A DNA stretch of 64,000 nt from Paenibacillus xylaniclasticus (GCF_004001065.1 NZ_BIML01000013.1:124001-188000), one strand, 5' to 3'. Positions 33,577-42,434 are shown, counted from the first letter of the stretch. Translations and numbers: made by a program. Notes: generated by a model from the letters alone, not told the origin.

Positions 33577-36115
33577 TATTGCCGGCAGCTTGAAGGTGAC
33601 CGTGAAGGAGAAGGATAATCCGTTCGGGCTGCCGATTGGACAGTTGTTCGGTATGGCAGCGCGCAACAATCCGAAACGGTCGTTTCTGTTCGTCAGCAAG
33701 CTGCTTGGCAAGCATATTCCGATTGATCCGCATACTTCGCTGCTTGCGGGCTATGCGCTCGCTCTGCTGCTGGCTCGCCATATGCAGCCGGAGAAGGAAG
33801 TGGAGCTGGAGCCGCTGCTGCAAGCGGCATTGAAGGGGCTTGCGAATCCTGAAGAAGCGTCTAGCGTGTATCGTCACGTGATACAGAAACGGCTTAAGCT
33901 GCCGGTGCCGGTTAAGGTGCTTGGCTTCGCCGAGACGGCAACGGCGCTCGGACATGCTGTATTCGAGGCGATTGAGGAGCCTGCAGCGTATATGCATACG
34001 ACGCGCGAGCTGCTTGCGGACCGAGAGCCCGTCTTTCAGTTCGAGGAGGAGCATTCTCATGCGACGGCCCATCGTGGATATGCGGAGCTGCCGGGTTTTC
34101 TTACCGATGGTGAAACGGTTATTCTTGTGGATGACGAGATGACGACCGGCAAGACGACGCTTAACTTGATCCGCGACATGCACGCGAAGTATCCGCGCAA
34201 GCGGTACATCGCCTGTGCGCTTCTCGATTGGCGCAGCGAAGAAGCGGAGGCGGCATTTGCGAAGTTGGAGCGTGAATTAGACGTAACGATTGAGACGATC
34301 TGCCTATATCGGGGCACGATTGAGGTAGAAGGGGCTGCTTTCCCAGATGGGAAGCTGCCAGAGAAGCCGCATCAAAATCAATGCCGCTCGAATACTAAGC
34401 CAGCGGTTCGCTTGCATTGGCTCGATGGCCTGTTCGAGCTATCATCCGCTGTATCGGTTGATTCGGCCGGTCGAACCAATCGCGCACCTTATATGCGGCA
34501 GTCGGGTAGATTTGGCATTGAAGGTGCCGAGCGAGAAGCATTAGATGAGGCGGTTCGCCAAGCGGCGGAGCAGCTTCGGCCGTTACGCCGGAAAGGCGGA
34601 CGGACGCTCGTCGTCGGCACGGGAGAGTTCATGTATGTGCCGATGCGGATTGCTGCTGAGCTTGGCGAGCAGGTGTATTATCAATCGACGACGCGCAGTC
34701 CGATTCACCCGCTGACGAATCCAGGCTATGCCGTTCACGATAGCATTACGTTTCTTTCGCCGGACGATGCGAATGTTCGCCATTATTTATATAATACCCG
34801 AGCCTATTGGTACGATGAGGTTATGATTTTGTTGGAGAGAGAGACGCCGCCTGCGCAGCTGTTTTCCATGCTGGATGCGTTTCGTGAGATCGAATGCGGG
34901 ACGATCCATGTTGTGATTTGTACGGGAGCGGAGGGCGTAAATACAGGACTCGACAGAAGGCTGCTTGAACGGATTATGGCGCCGCCGGACCTGATAGGCA
35001 GCTATACGCCTTCCGACGTGACGTTTCTGCTGAAGGATTTACGTGATGCCAAGCTTGAAATGCCGACAGAGGACAAAGAAGAGGCCATTCAGTCGGGGGT
35101 GCATTATTCGGAGATGCTGCCTGCAGAATATGAGCCGTCGGAGAAGTACTTGCAGCTGTTTCACGATACGCTGGAGCAGACGTCGTTACTCGTGGCGAGG
35201 GATATCGCAGCGGTAGCCGAATTAATTGTCCGTAAGCGCGGACTTCAGTGCGTGCTAGTCTCGCTGGCGAGGGCAGGCACGCCAATCGGCGTGCTGATTA
35301 AGCGGTATATTGAGCGGCAGTATGGTGCATCGCTCCCGCATTACAGCATCTCGATCATTCGGGGAAAAGGCATTGACGAGAATGCGCTGCTGTATATTTT
35401 GCAGCGGCATGGTGCAGATGCCAACATCCAGTTCGTCGATGGATGGACAGGCAAAGGGGCGATAAGACGAACGCTGATCGAAGCGTGCGACAAGTTCGAG
35501 GAGAGGTATGGCATTCGGTTGAACGATGATTTGGCGGTGCTGGCCGATCCTGGCTATTGCTCTGAGACGTTCGGAACCCGAGAAGATTATTTGATACCGA
35601 GTGCATGCTTGAATGCGACGGTTTCCGGGCTCGTTAGCCGTACGGTGCTGAAGCCGGGACTAATCGGACCGGATGATTATCACGGCGCCAAGTTTTATGC
35701 GCATTGGCGGGATATCGACCAGTCGAATCATTTCTTGGAGCAGATCGAGCGGCATTGGGACGAGGTGGCTAGGACGGCTTCAGCGGAAGCGGATAAAAGA
35801 ATGTGTGATGCTGTAGAGAGCGGAGGACAATCGGAGAGAGCGACTTGGCGGGGACTTGAGGATATTCGAAAGGTGCAAGCGGCGTACGGCATAGATGATA
35901 TGAATCTCGTGAAGCCTGGGGTCGGAGAGACAAGCCGGGTGCTGCTGCGCCGCGTGCCGTGGAAGGTGCTGGTTGACCGTCTGGACAATCCGCATTTGCG
36001 GCCAATCCTGCTGCTGGCGAAGGAGCGCGGGGTTCCGGTGGAGCTGTTTCCTGACCTCGCTTATTCGTGCTGTGGCATTATTAAGCCGCTTTCGCAGAAG
36101 GAGGTCCGCGTATGA
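33521..36115 (+). CDS. Fused double phosphoribosyltransferase with TRSP and PELOTA domains
   Basis: An 864-residue fusion of two proteins usually encoded separately in Ter systems. Half one (1 to about 480) is an orotate-PRTase-like domain with the PRPP motif VILVDDEMTTGKT near 200, then a TRSP domain (SGRFGIEG, GTGEFMYVPMRIA, YQSTTRSPIHP). Half two starts near 487 (GSYTPSDVTFLLKDL). It is the PRTase once called a StiP-type cysteine protease (LARAGTPIGVLIKRY, FVDGWTGKGAI), ending in a PELOTA-type RNA-binding domain (VKPGVGETSRVLLRR, CCGIIKP). The two PRTases are predicted to build a nucleoside-like compound. GGGGTG precedes ATG 33521; ATG 33557 would reduce the 56-base overlap. ATG 34976, at residue 486, could start the second half alone. 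Confidence 0.88.
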   Translation: MYNNVTQPYSESMATHVYNIAGSLKVTVKEKDNPFGLPIGQLFGMAARNNPKRSFLFVSKLLGKHIPIDPHTSLLAGYALALLLARHMQPEKEVELEPLLQAALKGLANPEEASSVYRHVIQKRLKLPVPVKVLGFAETATALGHAVFEAIEEPAAYMHTTRELLADREPVFQFEEEHSHATAHRGYAELPGFLTDGETVILVDDEMTTGKTTLNLIRDMHAKYPRKRYIACALLDWRSEEAEAAFAKLERELDVTIETICLYRGTIEVEGAAFPDGKLPEKPHQNQCRSNTKPAVRLHWLDGLFELSSAVSVDSAGRTNRAPYMRQSGRFGIEGAEREALDEAVRQAAEQLRPLRRKGGRTLVVGTGEFMYVPMRIAAELGEQVYYQSTTRSPIHPLTNPGYAVHDSITFLSPDDANVRHYLYNTRAYWYDEVMILLERETPPAQLFSMLDAFREIECGTIHVVICTGAEGVNTGLDRRLLERIMAPPDLIGSYTPSDVTFLLKDLRDAKLEMPTEDKEEAIQSGVHYSEMLPAEYEPSEKYLQLFHDTLEQTSLLVARDIAAVAELIVRKRGLQCVLVSLARAGTPIGVLIKRYIERQYGASLPHYSISIIRGKGIDENALLYILQRHGADANIQFVDGWTGKGAIRRTLIEACDKFEERYGIRLNDDLAVLADPGYCSETFGTREDYLIPSACLNATVSGLVSRTVLKPGLIGPDDYHGAKFYAHWRDIDQSNHFLEQIERHWDEVARTASAEADKRMCDAVESGGQSERATWRGLEDIRKVQAAYGIDDMNLVKPGVGETSRVLLRRVPWKVLVDRLDNPHLRPILLLAKERGVPVELFPDLAYSCCGIIKPLSQKEVRV

Positions 36116-36939
36116 TCTACGCTAGTGATCTGGACATGACGCTTATTTTTTCCCGGCGGTCGATGGCCGTTCCTGAGTATACGCCAGGCATCCGTGTCGT
36201 TGAGACGATCGGCGGTCAGCCTGCCGCCTTCATGTCCGCTGCGCAGATGAGAGTATTGAAGGAGCTGTCGAGCCAGCTTCTATTCGTGCCGGTCACAACG
36301 CGAACGATTGAGCAGTACCGCCGGATTGAAGTATTCCAGCAGCATATTGTGCCAGAGTATGCCATCACAAGTAATGGCGGCAATATATTAATCGGTGGTG
36401 AGCCGGATGTTAGTTGGAAGCGGCTGGTTGAGAATAGGCTGCGGGAAAGTGCCTGCTCGCCGAAGGAGGCCCGCCGTCTGTTCGCACCGGTCGTCCATTC
36501 GGACTGGGTGCTGGATGAGCGGCTGTGCGATGAGTTGTTCTTCGTCTATCTGATGGATCGTGATCGGATGCCGGTCGAGGCTATAAAGGAACGAGCCGAG
36601 AAGCTCGCAGCGCTCGGCTGGGAGCTGTCCGTTCAGGGACGCAAGGTGTACATTGTGCCGAGTGCTGTGAATAAGCGGGATGCGGCCGCGTATATTCGGC
36701 ACCGGTATCCGGAAGCGGGGCTGATTGCTTCAGGTGACTCCCTGCTGGATAGAAGTCTGCTGGAATCGGCTGATTATGCGATTGCCCCGGCACATGGAGA
36801 GCTGTATCGGATCTATCAGGAGACGGGACAGATGGGCACCTGGACGTTTACGGCAAGGTCTGGGCTGTTCGCTGGAGAAGATATCGTCGACTTTGTACAA
36901 TCGAAGCTGACTGCAAGTGAGGCAGCGGCTGGCAGATAG
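36112..36939 (+). CDS. HAD-superfamily phosphatase, Ter-associated
   Basis: A 275-residue hydrolase whose ATG overlaps the previous stop (ATGA), so it is translationally coupled to the PRTase fusion. Motif I is ASDLDMTLIF (DxDxT), motif II VPVTTRT, motif III the Lys in NKRDAAAYI, and motif IV ASGDSLLDRSLL. The cap of about 100 residues between motifs II and III is of the C2 type, as in Cof and sucrose-phosphatase-like enzymes. In the predicted Ter pathway it would dephosphorylate the nucleotide-like product. AAGGAGG lies before the ATG. Confidence 0.9.
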   Translation: MIYASDLDMTLIFSRRSMAVPEYTPGIRVVETIGGQPAAFMSAAQMRVLKELSSQLLFVPVTTRTIEQYRRIEVFQQHIVPEYAITSNGGNILIGGEPDVSWKRLVENRLRESACSPKEARRLFAPVVHSDWVLDERLCDELFFVYLMDRDRMPVEAIKERAEKLAALGWELSVQGRKVYIVPSAVNKRDAAAYIRHRYPEAGLIASGDSLLDRSLLESADYAIAPAHGELYRIYQETGQMGTWTFTARSGLFAGEDIVDFVQSKLTASEAAAGR

Positions 36940-36995
36940 TATGCCGAACCGCTGAGTCGGAGTGGGAGCCATTAATCGCTGGGGGAGCGGACGTC

Positions 36996-38048
36996 ATGAA
37001 GAGCAAGCAGGAGTTACGTGTTTATTTTAACCGATGGTTTTCAGTCGCCTACCATTACATGAATAGTATTCGCCACAACGAGGATGGTGTAAAGTTTAAG
37101 CTTTACGGGACACATCCCGATCCTAGGCATATGTCACTACAAGCGGCGGATTACGCGGCAGTTGAACCGGTGCTGGAAGGGATGGATTACATCGATTATC
37201 TCGTCGGGTTCTGTCAGGAGCATGAAATTGACGTGTTTATCCCCCGGCTTCGAATGCTGGATATCGCTCGAAATATTGGAAGGTTCGACGAGATTGGCAC
37301 GACGGTTACCGTCTGCCGGGATGTCGGGCTGCTGGAGAAGCTGACGGTGAAGAATCAGTTCTACGAGGAAGTACGCCGGACGGGCATTATGGAGGTGCCT
37401 GCTTATGAGGTCGTGACCGATGCGGCAGGCTTCAAGCGAGCGTATGAACGGTTGACGTCGGAAGGGCACCGCGTCTGCTTCAAGCCGACCGATTCGGAAG
37501 GCGGACTTGGATTTCGCGTCATCAATGATAAGCGGAATGCGCTCCAAGATTTGTTCGGATACGTCACGAATGAGCTGACGTTCGAGGAGGCGTACAGTAT
37601 TTTATCCCAGGTAGAGAGCTTTCCGGAGCTGATGGTTATGGAGCTGCTCGAAGGGCCGGAGTACAGCATCGATTGTCTGGCTGACCGCGATGGTACCTTA
37701 CAGGCTGCCGTTCCACGACGAAAAGCGGACGGTAGGCTGCGTGTATTGGAGCGCAATGATGAACTGATTGCGATTGCTCATCGTGTAGCAGAGACGTATC
37801 GTATACCGTTCAATTACAACATTCAAATGCGCTGTACCGGCGGCGTGCCTAAGCTGCTTGAGATTAACCCACGCATGTCCGGCGGACTGCATGCGACTTG
37901 TCTTACCGGGATCAATTTCCCATACTTGGGCGTCAAAGCGGCGCTTGGCGGCCGGATCGGTCCGCTGGTGCCGGAGCTCGGCATTATGACGAGTCATATT
38001 GAACTGTCGATGCGTATGCAATCATTTGATCATCGACTTAGTCAGTAA
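36996..38048 (+). CDS. ATP-grasp ligase, Ter-associated
   Basis: A 350-residue ATP-grasp protein. The N-terminal pre-ATP-grasp part precedes VCFKPTDSEGGLGFRVI (ATP-binding loop, near 155-175). MVMELLEGPEYSIDCLADRDG and LLEINPRMSGGLH with the Mg-binding Glu and Asn come next. Such enzymes join a carboxylate to an amine or thiol. Here the likely step is adding an amino acid or similar group to the product of the two PRTases and the phosphatase. GGGGGAG stands nine bases before the ATG. It lies 56 bases after the HAD gene and is the last gene of the biosynthetic run before a new promoter. Confidence 0.9.
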   Translation: MKSKQELRVYFNRWFSVAYHYMNSIRHNEDGVKFKLYGTHPDPRHMSLQAADYAAVEPVLEGMDYIDYLVGFCQEHEIDVFIPRLRMLDIARNIGRFDEIGTTVTVCRDVGLLEKLTVKNQFYEEVRRTGIMEVPAYEVVTDAAGFKRAYERLTSEGHRVCFKPTDSEGGLGFRVINDKRNALQDLFGYVTNELTFEEAYSILSQVESFPELMVMELLEGPEYSIDCLADRDGTLQAAVPRRKADGRLRVLERNDELIAIAHRVAETYRIPFNYNIQMRCTGGVPKLLEINPRMSGGLHATCLTGINFPYLGVKAALGGRIGPLVPELGIMTSHIELSMRMQSFDHRLSQ

Positions 38049-38183
38049 ATAAGTTGGTGATAATAGGGATAGGTACGATGCTGGTGTGACAAAAAAATTG
38101 ATGTAACGGCGTTTAAGAGCGGGCCCCTCTATTAGCCACATACCGGATGAACTAACCGGGGGTGGAACGAAATGTGGGGCGCA

Positions 38184-38213
38184 TTGACAGCCTTCGCGGC
38201 TATTTTCTACAAT
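38184..38213 (+). promoter_or_regulatory. Strong sigma-A-type promoter before xpaC-telA
   Basis: TTGACA (38184-38189), 18-base spacer, TACAAT (38208-38213). The -35 is perfect and the -10 differs at one base. Predicted start is near 38220, 32 bases before the GTG start of xpaC. It allows xpaC-telA to be made independently of the upstream Ter genes. Confidence 0.8.
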
Positions 38214-38251
38214 AGTGAGAGAGACTAAGAAGTTATTTGGAGGATACGCCC

Positions 38252-38956
38252 GTGAAAAGAACGTTGGTCGGCGCCGCCGTCGGTTATGTCGTTGCTCTTA
38301 TTACCAGTTTTATGCTGCCAGAGCTATTGTCACTGTTCATCCCGGCAATTGGGGCCATCGTCGGCAGCCTTATGACGAAGCGGGTTCCGCCATCCCTACC
38401 GTCTAACCAGAATGCTCCTTATCCGCTCGGAGGCGGAGGTCCGCTGCCCAATCAACTGCAGCCGCAGAGCCATGCTCATGGAGCACCGCAGCCAGCATTT
38501 AATGCAGCACCGCCACAATCACAAGCTCGGCCAACGGCTGCACAGGCATCGTTGCCGGAAGGCTTCGGTCCAGTGGTGGAGTATTTGCAGGTGCTTGAAG
38601 ATATGGTCATCTCGGAAGGCCAGAAGGATAACCTCGACAGCGAGATTGTGGACAAGTCACTGGCATTGTTCGCACGCTTGCAGCGCGTGATTCCGCTGCT
38701 TGACCAGCTTGGCGACAGCAATATTAATCATACGATCCGCCGGCTCGTACTGAAGGATTTGAACGGCGTCATAAATCCGTTCCTTCGCCTCAGTGGAGAG
38801 CTGAAGCAGCAGAACCGCCGTATGCTGCTGAACGGATTAAAGGACATTAACTCGAAGATTTCCGCGATCGTATCTACGATAGAACATAAGGATTTAATTG
38901 AGCTTCAATCAAAAGCAGAGCTGATCCATCAACGTTACAATCAATCCGAGCTTTAA
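38252..38956 (+). CDS. XpaC-like protein, partner of TelA
   Basis: A 234-residue protein starting at GTG 38252 with TTTGGAGG eight bases upstream; an in-frame TTG at 38237 overlaps that site. The first 45 residues are a glycine-rich hydrophobic segment likely to sit in the membrane. A linker rich in Pro, Gln and His follows (about 50-100). The rest is helical, with EGFGPVVEYLQVLEDMV and repeated heptad-like stretches (LNGLKDINSKISAIVSTIE). It resembles the XpaC/halogen hydrolase family, whose gene stands beside the TelA homologue yaaN in Bacillus. The old name refers to a colour assay, not a proven reaction. Confidence 0.75.
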   Translation: MKRTLVGAAVGYVVALITSFMLPELLSLFIPAIGAIVGSLMTKRVPPSLPSNQNAPYPLGGGGPLPNQLQPQSHAHGAPQPAFNAAPPQSQARPTAAQASLPEGFGPVVEYLQVLEDMVISEGQKDNLDSEIVDKSLALFARLQRVIPLLDQLGDSNINHTIRRLVLKDLNGVINPFLRLSGELKQQNRRMLLNGLKDINSKISAIVSTIEHKDLIELQSKAELIHQRYNQSEL

Positions 38957-38976
38957 TCGCGAAGGAGGAACATAAG

Positions 38977-40086
38977 ATGTCGACGACACCGATCGTACAG
39001 CTTACGAAGGAAGACGAAGTGCAGGTTAGGCAAGACGCTTCCCGCTTGTTCAGCCAGGTGGCGAATAGCGATTCCATGCAGCTTGATTCATTGATGGACG
39101 AGATTGGCAAGCTGGGAATGAAGACGCAGGAGAAAGCGGGACAGACGCTGAAGCTGCTTGAGCGTCCAGTTAACGATTTAATGGGCGCCAGCCGTGCGGA
39201 AGTGTCGAATAATATTTTGAAGCTGCGCAATGAATGCGAAGCGCTGCAGCAAAGTAAGAACGTCGGCTTCTTCGGCAAAGTGCTCCGCAAAAGTCCGCTG
39301 AAAAACTACGTTTACAAGTATCAATCAGTCAAATCGAACGTCGAAGTGATCATTAATTCGCTGCGTGACGGCAAGGACACTTTGGAGGAAAACATCGTCA
39401 ACATGCGGCAGCTGAAGCGTAATTCATTAGAGCAAATTTATCAGCTGCAGACGAAGATCGCTTTCGGTGAGAAGCTGAAAGGGATGTTCGAGCAAGAAAT
39501 TGCCCGGCCGGAGAATGAAGGTCGGAAGGCGCAGCTGGAGCGCGGGCTGCGTAAGGTCGTCACACGCATTCAATCGATGACCGAAATGATTATGCTCTAC
39601 AACCAAGCGATTGCTGCAACAGATATCATTAATGATAACAATGATAAGCTGATCGATTCTGTGAATAACGCAATTGACAAAACGTCGAACTTAATCACTG
39701 TATCTGCCATGATCGCTCTTGCTTTGAACGATCAAGAGAAGGTCATAAACGCAGTTGAGGCGACGAACAAGACGATCGAGAGCCAGTTCCAAGAGAATGC
39801 TCGCCTGCTTCGTCAGACAACGGAGCGAACGAACGATTTGCTAACGAAGCCTGCTATGTCAATGGAGGCTGTGAATTCGGCAATTTCGGATCTTATGGCG
39901 GCGATCGATCTGTCCGAGCAATCCAACCGCCGTATTATAGATAGCTGTAACGATTATACGAGCAAAATGACGGCGATCAACACGCAGCTGGCGAATCGAC
40001 TGGGCCATGGAGGAGATGCGACTTCGACTCCAGTACTGAATCAATCGTCACAGACGGATAGTACGATTCGTTCACTGCTTGACTGA
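38977..40086 (+). CDS. telA: TelA/YaaN-family toxic anion resistance protein
   Basis: A 369-residue, mostly helical soluble protein of the TelA (KlaA/YaaN/YceH) family, found in tellurite and toxic-anion loci. Family features visible are VNDLMGASRAEVSNNILKLRNECEALQQ, the conserved GKVLRKSPLKNYVYKYQSVKSNVEVI and DTLEENIVNMRQLKR. The later SMTEMIMLYNQAIAAT and DNNDKLIDSVNNAIDKT also fit. Its biochemical action is not known; it is probably a membrane-surface scaffold. GAAGGAGG lies before the ATG, 20 bases after the xpaC stop, so both share the promoter at 38184. Confidence 0.93.
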   Translation: MSTTPIVQLTKEDEVQVRQDASRLFSQVANSDSMQLDSLMDEIGKLGMKTQEKAGQTLKLLERPVNDLMGASRAEVSNNILKLRNECEALQQSKNVGFFGKVLRKSPLKNYVYKYQSVKSNVEVIINSLRDGKDTLEENIVNMRQLKRNSLEQIYQLQTKIAFGEKLKGMFEQEIARPENEGRKAQLERGLRKVVTRIQSMTEMIMLYNQAIAATDIINDNNDKLIDSVNNAIDKTSNLITVSAMIALALNDQEKVINAVEATNKTIESQFQENARLLRQTTERTNDLLTKPAMSMEAVNSAISDLMAAIDLSEQSNRRIIDSCNDYTSKMTAINTQLANRLGHGGDATSTPVLNQSSQTDSTIRSLLD

Positions 40087-40231
40087 TACGGATTAGACCC
40101 GGCAAAGCAATGCCTGCTGCTGATCATAGCAGCTACGTTATGTAGCAGGTCTAGTCGTATAGAGCCGACATGATTTCCTGAACTCGCACATATAATGGCT
40201 TAAAAGGCCTTTGGCGAAATGAGGGAGGCTC

Positions 40232-40369
40232 ATGGTACTCTCTATCGTACTGGGCTGCTTGATCGTTGTGCTGATTGTAGTAGCAAGCAGCGAACGGGCG
40301 GAGGCAATTGCCGAGTTGAATGATGATCCGGCTCATGCACATTGGTTCAAGAACAACAAGAAGGGCTGA
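40232..40369 (+). CDS. Small membrane protein, 45 residues
   Basis: ATG 40232 to TGA 40367-40369. One N-terminal hydrophobic helix (VLSIVLGCLIVVLIVVA) is followed by a charged tail EAIAELNDDPAHAHWFKNNKKG. GGGAGG lies four to five bases before the ATG, and a hairpin overlaps its stop. No family is recognised. Position after telA suggests it belongs with, or just follows, the Ter locus. Confidence 0.6.
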   Translation: MVLSIVLGCLIVVLIVVASSERAEAIAELNDDPAHAHWFKNNKKG

Positions 40370-40410
40370 TCCGTAAGGCGCCGACGAGCGGCTGCGGACC
40401 AGCCTTTCTT
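40364..40410 (+). terminator. Terminator overlapping the stop of the 45-residue gene
   Basis: GGCTGATCCG (40364-40373) pairs with CGGACCAGCC (40395-40404) with one mismatch across a 21-base loop, followed by TTTCTT. Moderate strength. Confidence 0.6.
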
Positions 40411-40488
40411 GCTGTGGGCATATTTATTTGGAATAAATAAGGTATATACGCTATTTGGGGTACTGGCTGGCGGCAAACAGATCGGTGT

Positions 40489-40587
40489 TCAGGCGTTAAG
40501 GCGAAGGTAGGCAACGGCAATACAAATGTTCACGAGAACGAGAACGCCGAGCCATAAATTCAATTTGTTGTCGCGCATAAACTTCAT
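40489..40587 (-). CDS. Tiny single-helix membrane protein, 32 residues
   Basis: ATG at 40587-40585, stop at 40491-40489. The product begins MKFMRDNKLNLWLG and continues as one hydrophobic helix (VLVLVNICIAVAYL) ending RLNA. GGAGTGG lies about seven bases before the start. The pattern of basic start, one helix and short tail is typical of small membrane regulators, but no family is recognised. It fills most of the 340-base gap between the 45-residue gene and the next coding region. Confidence 0.45.
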   Translation of the reverse strand: MKFMRDNKLNLWLGVLVLVNICIAVAYLRLNA

Positions 40588-40709
40588 GACGCCACTCCGT
40601 TCGTAAGATATGTATTGCTCTTTTACTTTACCGTAAAGGCAGGAGTGGCGTAAAGATGCTCTACGAGGAATTAATCATATAACTATTATAGTACTGAGGG
40701 AGCGAAGCC

Positions 40710-41273
40710 ATGCTGGATTTCTCGTTCGAAATTGTGGACGAGTCGCGCATCCATATCGAATATCGGTACGGAAGTGCTCTGTTCACCTTCAATTTGTATT
40801 GCGCAGACGGTGTATGGACGATTCATCCTTTTGATGGCATTCTGCTCCGTAATCGAGAGATGTGCCGGCTCGTAATCGCAGAGCTTCTGCGGAACAAAGA
40901 TATGCATGTCATGCTCGCACGGGAGAATATTACGCTGTCTGAGCTGCGGACCTCGATCAATCTGCAGGACGCAGATGACGGCAGGCTGCAGGGATCAGGC
41001 CAGAATCGCCGAGAGCGCGAGCAGGACCCGCTTGACGACTATATAGCTTCACACTCGTTCGAGGAGATTGTCGCGAATGAGCAGGCGATACTGGAAGACC
41101 GGCTTCAATTGTTCAAGGACATTATTGAAAGAATGTTTATGGAAGGGTATGGGCCGGACGACGAGGAGTTCAGCAAGGTCCAAAGCATGATCCGGGTTTA
41201 TAAAGAAGCAATCGAACGTATGTCCAGTCTAAATGGGCCTGATCTACGAAGCGATAATCGACGCAGGTGGTAG
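40710..41273 (+). CDS. Hypothetical protein, 187 residues
   Basis: Not recognised. The first 60 residues look like a small beta-sheet domain (FSFEIVDESRIHIEYRYGSALFTFNLYC). The middle is charged and polar (DADDGRLQGSGQNRREREQDP), and the C-terminal half is acidic and helical (FEEIVANEQAILEDRLQLFKDIIERMF). No signal peptide or membrane segment. GAGGGAGC precedes the ATG. Single gene with a downstream hairpin shared with the convergent SDR gene. Confidence 0.75.
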   Translation: MLDFSFEIVDESRIHIEYRYGSALFTFNLYCADGVWTIHPFDGILLRNREMCRLVIAELLRNKDMHVMLARENITLSELRTSINLQDADDGRLQGSGQNRREREQDPLDDYIASHSFEEIVANEQAILEDRLQLFKDIIERMFMEGYGPDDEEFSKVQSMIRVYKEAIERMSSLNGPDLRSDNRRRW

Positions 41274-41306
41274 TGAGGTCTTTGGCTGCAGCTGATGTAC
41301 AATTAT

Positions 41307-41350
41307 AGAAGACATTCATCTCGTTCATTCGAGAATGAATGCCTTCTTCT
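41307..41350 (+). terminator. Bidirectional terminator between the hypothetical gene and the SDR gene
   Basis: AGAAGACATTCATCTCG (41307-41323) pairs with CGAGAATGAATGCCTTCT (41330-41347) with a bulge and one mismatch. Pyrimidine-rich CTTCTT follows on the plus strand. The two flanking genes converge on it. Confidence 0.65.
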
Positions 41351-41387
41351 TCTCGTATCCAAGCAAGGGGACAAATCATACGGAACA

Positions 41388-42260
41388 CTAGCCGTTAACG
41401 ATCTCCCCGCCATTGAGATGTATCATTTGACCGGTCATGAAGGAGGAGTCGTCACAAGCGAGAAAGACGTATGCGGCTGCCATCTCGTAGGGCTGGCCGG
41501 GGCGTTTCATCGGCGTGTCTGAGCCAAATTCGGATACCTGCTGTGCATCGAATGATGCCGGGATGAGCGGCGTCCATACCGGTCCTGGCGCGACCCCGTT
41601 TACCCGAATGCCGCGATCGGCCAAATGCAGGGCGAGTGAACGGGTAAAGGAGACGATTGCGCCTTTGGTTGCCGAATAGTCGATAAGCAGCGGATTGCCT
41701 TTGTACGCCGTAATCGACGCCGTATTGATGATGGAGGCTCCGGGCTTAAGCAGCGGGATGGCAGCTTGTGTGACATAGAACATTCCGAATACGTTAGTCC
41801 TGAATGTGCGCTCCAGCTGCTCCGATGATAGCTGCTCGAATTGCTGAAGCGGATGCTGCTCAGCTGAGTTATTGACGAGTATATCGATGCCGCCTAGCTC
41901 TTTATTGGTTTGGGCAACAGCTTCCTTGCAGAACGTCTCGTTGCCGATGTCGCCGGGCAGCAGCAGGCAGCGGCGACCAGTCTGTTCGATGAGTGTCTTC
42001 GTTGCTAATGCATCGCTGTGCTCGTCAAGATAGACAATCGCCACATCGGCGCCCTCCTTGGCGAAGGCGACTGCTGCCGCCTTACCGATGCCGCTGTCGC
42101 CACCGGTAATAAGCGCGACCTTGCCCTGCAGCTTGCCTGCAGGCTTGTAGGAGGGTGATTCAAAAGCGGGTAGAGGATTCATCTCCGATTCGATGCCGGG
42201 CTGCCTGTTCTGATGCTGAGGCGGAAGCACCTGATGCTTCTGCGGAGTGGACGGGCTCAT
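41388..42260 (-). CDS. Short-chain dehydrogenase/reductase (general stress GSP39/YdaD-like)
   Basis: A 290-residue NAD(P)-dependent oxidoreductase. It has an N-terminal extension of about 45 residues rich in Pro and Gln (HQVLPPQHQNRQPGIE), typical of the YdaD/YhdF/YhxC subgroup. The nucleotide-binding GGDSGIGKAAA, the NNSAEQ variant of NNAG, and the catalytic Ser in NTASIT with YSATKGA follow. Substrate is unknown. AGGAGG is upstream of the ATG. No clear sigma-B promoter was seen although relatives are general stress genes. Confidence 0.9.
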   Translation of the reverse strand: MSPSTPQKHQVLPPQHQNRQPGIESEMNPLPAFESPSYKPAGKLQGKVALITGGDSGIGKAAAVAFAKEGADVAIVYLDEHSDALATKTLIEQTGRRCLLLPGDIGNETFCKEAVAQTNKELGGIDILVNNSAEQHPLQQFEQLSSEQLERTFRTNVFGMFYVTQAAIPLLKPGASIINTASITAYKGNPLLIDYSATKGAIVSFTRSLALHLADRGIRVNGVAPGPVWTPLIPASFDAQQVSEFGSDTPMKRPGQPYEMAAAYVFLACDDSSFMTGQMIHLNGGEIVNG

Positions 42261-42434
42261 ATGGCTTTAAGCCTCCTTAGCATAGGATGGTTCCGTCCTT
42301 ATTATGGGTGAAGGTCCGTTTTTTATTCGTACGGATCATGCGGTCTCAATATTATGTTTTCGCATAATGTATAGAAATTTTATTAATCTATTATTTCTTG
42401 TAATAGATTTCCGTTTTTCCCTGTTGAAATAAAT

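Noticed and set aside
28094-40086. Ter locus as a mobile island
   Set aside because: No integrase, transposase, tRNA junction or direct-repeat ends seen at its borders; the tRNA-Thr is 12 kb away with no duplicate end found.
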